A DNA stretch of 5,819 nucleotides from Pseudomonadota bacterium (lineage in GTDB: Bacteria > Pseudomonadota > Alphaproteobacteria > Acetobacterales > Acetobacteraceae): the NCBI GenBank assembly GCA_023390705.1, contig JAEWCI010000399.1, positions 1 through 5,819 of the forward strand, read 5' to 3'. The translations under genes and the position numbers were made by a program. How positions within the stretch are numbered: the stretch's first letter is position 1; each line of letters opens with the position of its first letter. The notes under the pieces are model-generated. The model saw nothing but the letters and a program-made list of their open reading frames with translations, made no database searches and was not told the origin of the DNA. This document shows positions 5,184 to 5,819 of this stretch, piece after piece.

Positions 5184-5819
5184 ATGCCCGATCCAGCCGC
5201 CGCCATTCCTGCCCGCAAGGCATTGCCGCGCACCGTCGTGGCCCTCGGTTTCGTGTCGCTGTTCATGGACATCTCCTCGGAGATGATCCATGCGCTGCTG
5301 CCGGTGTTCCTCGTCGGCACCCTGGGTGCTTCGGTGGTGGCCGTGGGACTGATCGAGGGCATCGCCGAGGCGACAGCCTCCGTCACCAGGCTGTTCTCCG
5401 GCGTCATCTCGGACTGGATCGGGCGGCGCAAGCCGCTGGTGCTGCTCGGTTACGGGCTGGCGGCGGCAACCAAGCCCCTGTTCCCGCTGGCAACCGGCAT
5501 CGATGCGGTATTGGCGGCGCGCTTCCTTGACCGGATCGGCAAGGGCATCCGCGGCGCCCCGCGCGATGCCCTCATCGCGGACCTGGCCACCGAGGATCAG
5601 CGAGGCGCCGCCTACGGGCTGCGGCAGGCACTGGACACGGCAGGGGCGGTGGCCGGCCCGCTGCTGGCCATGCTTTTGATGCTGGCCACCGGCGACGACC
5701 TGCGGCTGGTGTTCTGGATTGCCGCCGTGCCGGCGCTGGCCGCCGTCGCCCTGATCCTGTTCGGCGTGCGCGAGCCGCCCGACAGGCCGCGCCCGGCCGG
5801 GCGCCCCTTCCCACTCCGC
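5184..5819 (+). CDS. MFS transporter, MJ1317/NreB-like (5' partial, N-terminal half)
   Basis: The first 212 residues are present and the frame runs off the right edge. A full member would be about 400 residues. This is a Major Facilitator Superfamily inner-membrane carrier, probably a proton-driven exporter. About six hydrophobic helices can be seen (roughly 16-40, 42-68, 84-103, 105-118, 145-168 and 174-195), matching the first six-helix bundle. The MFS motif A loop is GVISDWIGRRKP (73-84). The segment RFLDRIGKGIRGAPRDALIAD (113-133) followed by RGAAYGLRQALDTAGAVAGP (140-159) is, from memory, the signature of the MJ1317-like group, which includes NreB of nickel resistance. Substrate cannot be predicted from this half; nickel export is only one possibility. 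It is divergent from amn, with a dyad between them. The ATG at 5184 has a good ribosome binding site. Confidence 0.9.
   Translation, partial: MPDPAAAIPARKALPRTVVALGFVSLFMDISSEMIHALLPVFLVGTLGASVVAVGLIEGIAEATASVTRLFSGVISDWIGRRKPLVLLGYGLAAATKPLFPLATGIDAVLAARFLDRIGKGIRGAPRDALIADLATEDQRGAAYGLRQALDTAGAVAGPLLAMLLMLATGDDLRLVFWIAAVPALAAVALILFGVREPPDRPRPAGRPFPLR

Noticed and set aside
4914..5291. N-terminal extension of amn up to 5291
   Set aside because: The added residues overlap the divergent MFS coding region and show no similarity to AMP nucleosidase. The family N-terminus fits ATG 4913.

Overview
The window looks like high-GC alphaproteobacterial chromosome, most likely from an Acetobacteraceae (Roseomonas-like) organism. 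This rests on the very high GC, the GC-rich third codon positions, the small secreted Pro/Tyr- and His/Tyr-rich proteins, and the protein families present. It is inference from sequence character, not from a database match.

Layout, left to right. (1) 1-270, + strand: the C-terminal end of a Pro/Tyr-rich protein with a four-cysteine tail, followed by a GC-rich hairpin. (2) 271-822: about 550 bases with no convincing gene but two good inverted repeats. (3) 823-2697, + strand: a complete FtsH-type membrane AAA+ metalloprotease. It starts at GTG and has all catalytic motifs. Its sequence details and neighbours suggest an accessory paralog, not the housekeeping ftsH. (4) 2877-3155, + strand: a small exported His/Tyr/Pro-rich protein with an excellent ribosome binding site. 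(5) 3153-3302: a structured repeat made of two head-to-tail units exactly 100 bases apart, with a 20-bp hairpin between them. More GC-rich hairpins follow between convergent gene ends. (6) 4913-3453, - strand: a full-length AMP nucleosidase (amn). (7) 4914-5183: a divergent intergenic region with a perfect 15-base dyad. (8) 5184 to the right edge, + strand: the N-terminal half of an MFS transporter of the MJ1317/NreB-like type.

The genes do not form one obvious pathway. FtsH handles membrane and cytoplasmic protein quality control, Amn removes adenine from AMP in purine salvage and energy balance, and the MFS protein is probably an efflux pump. The two envelope proteins are of unknown function. 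Each gene appears to be its own transcription unit, because the gaps are long and the orientations mixed.

The most unusual signal is the repeat at 3153-3302. In the first 35 aligned bases its two units differ at only four positions, all four in one stem, and pairing is kept in every case. One is a full T-A to C-G compensation and the other two are changes to G-U. This suggests selection on a plus-strand RNA structure. I see no evidence for a new defence or mobile system here.
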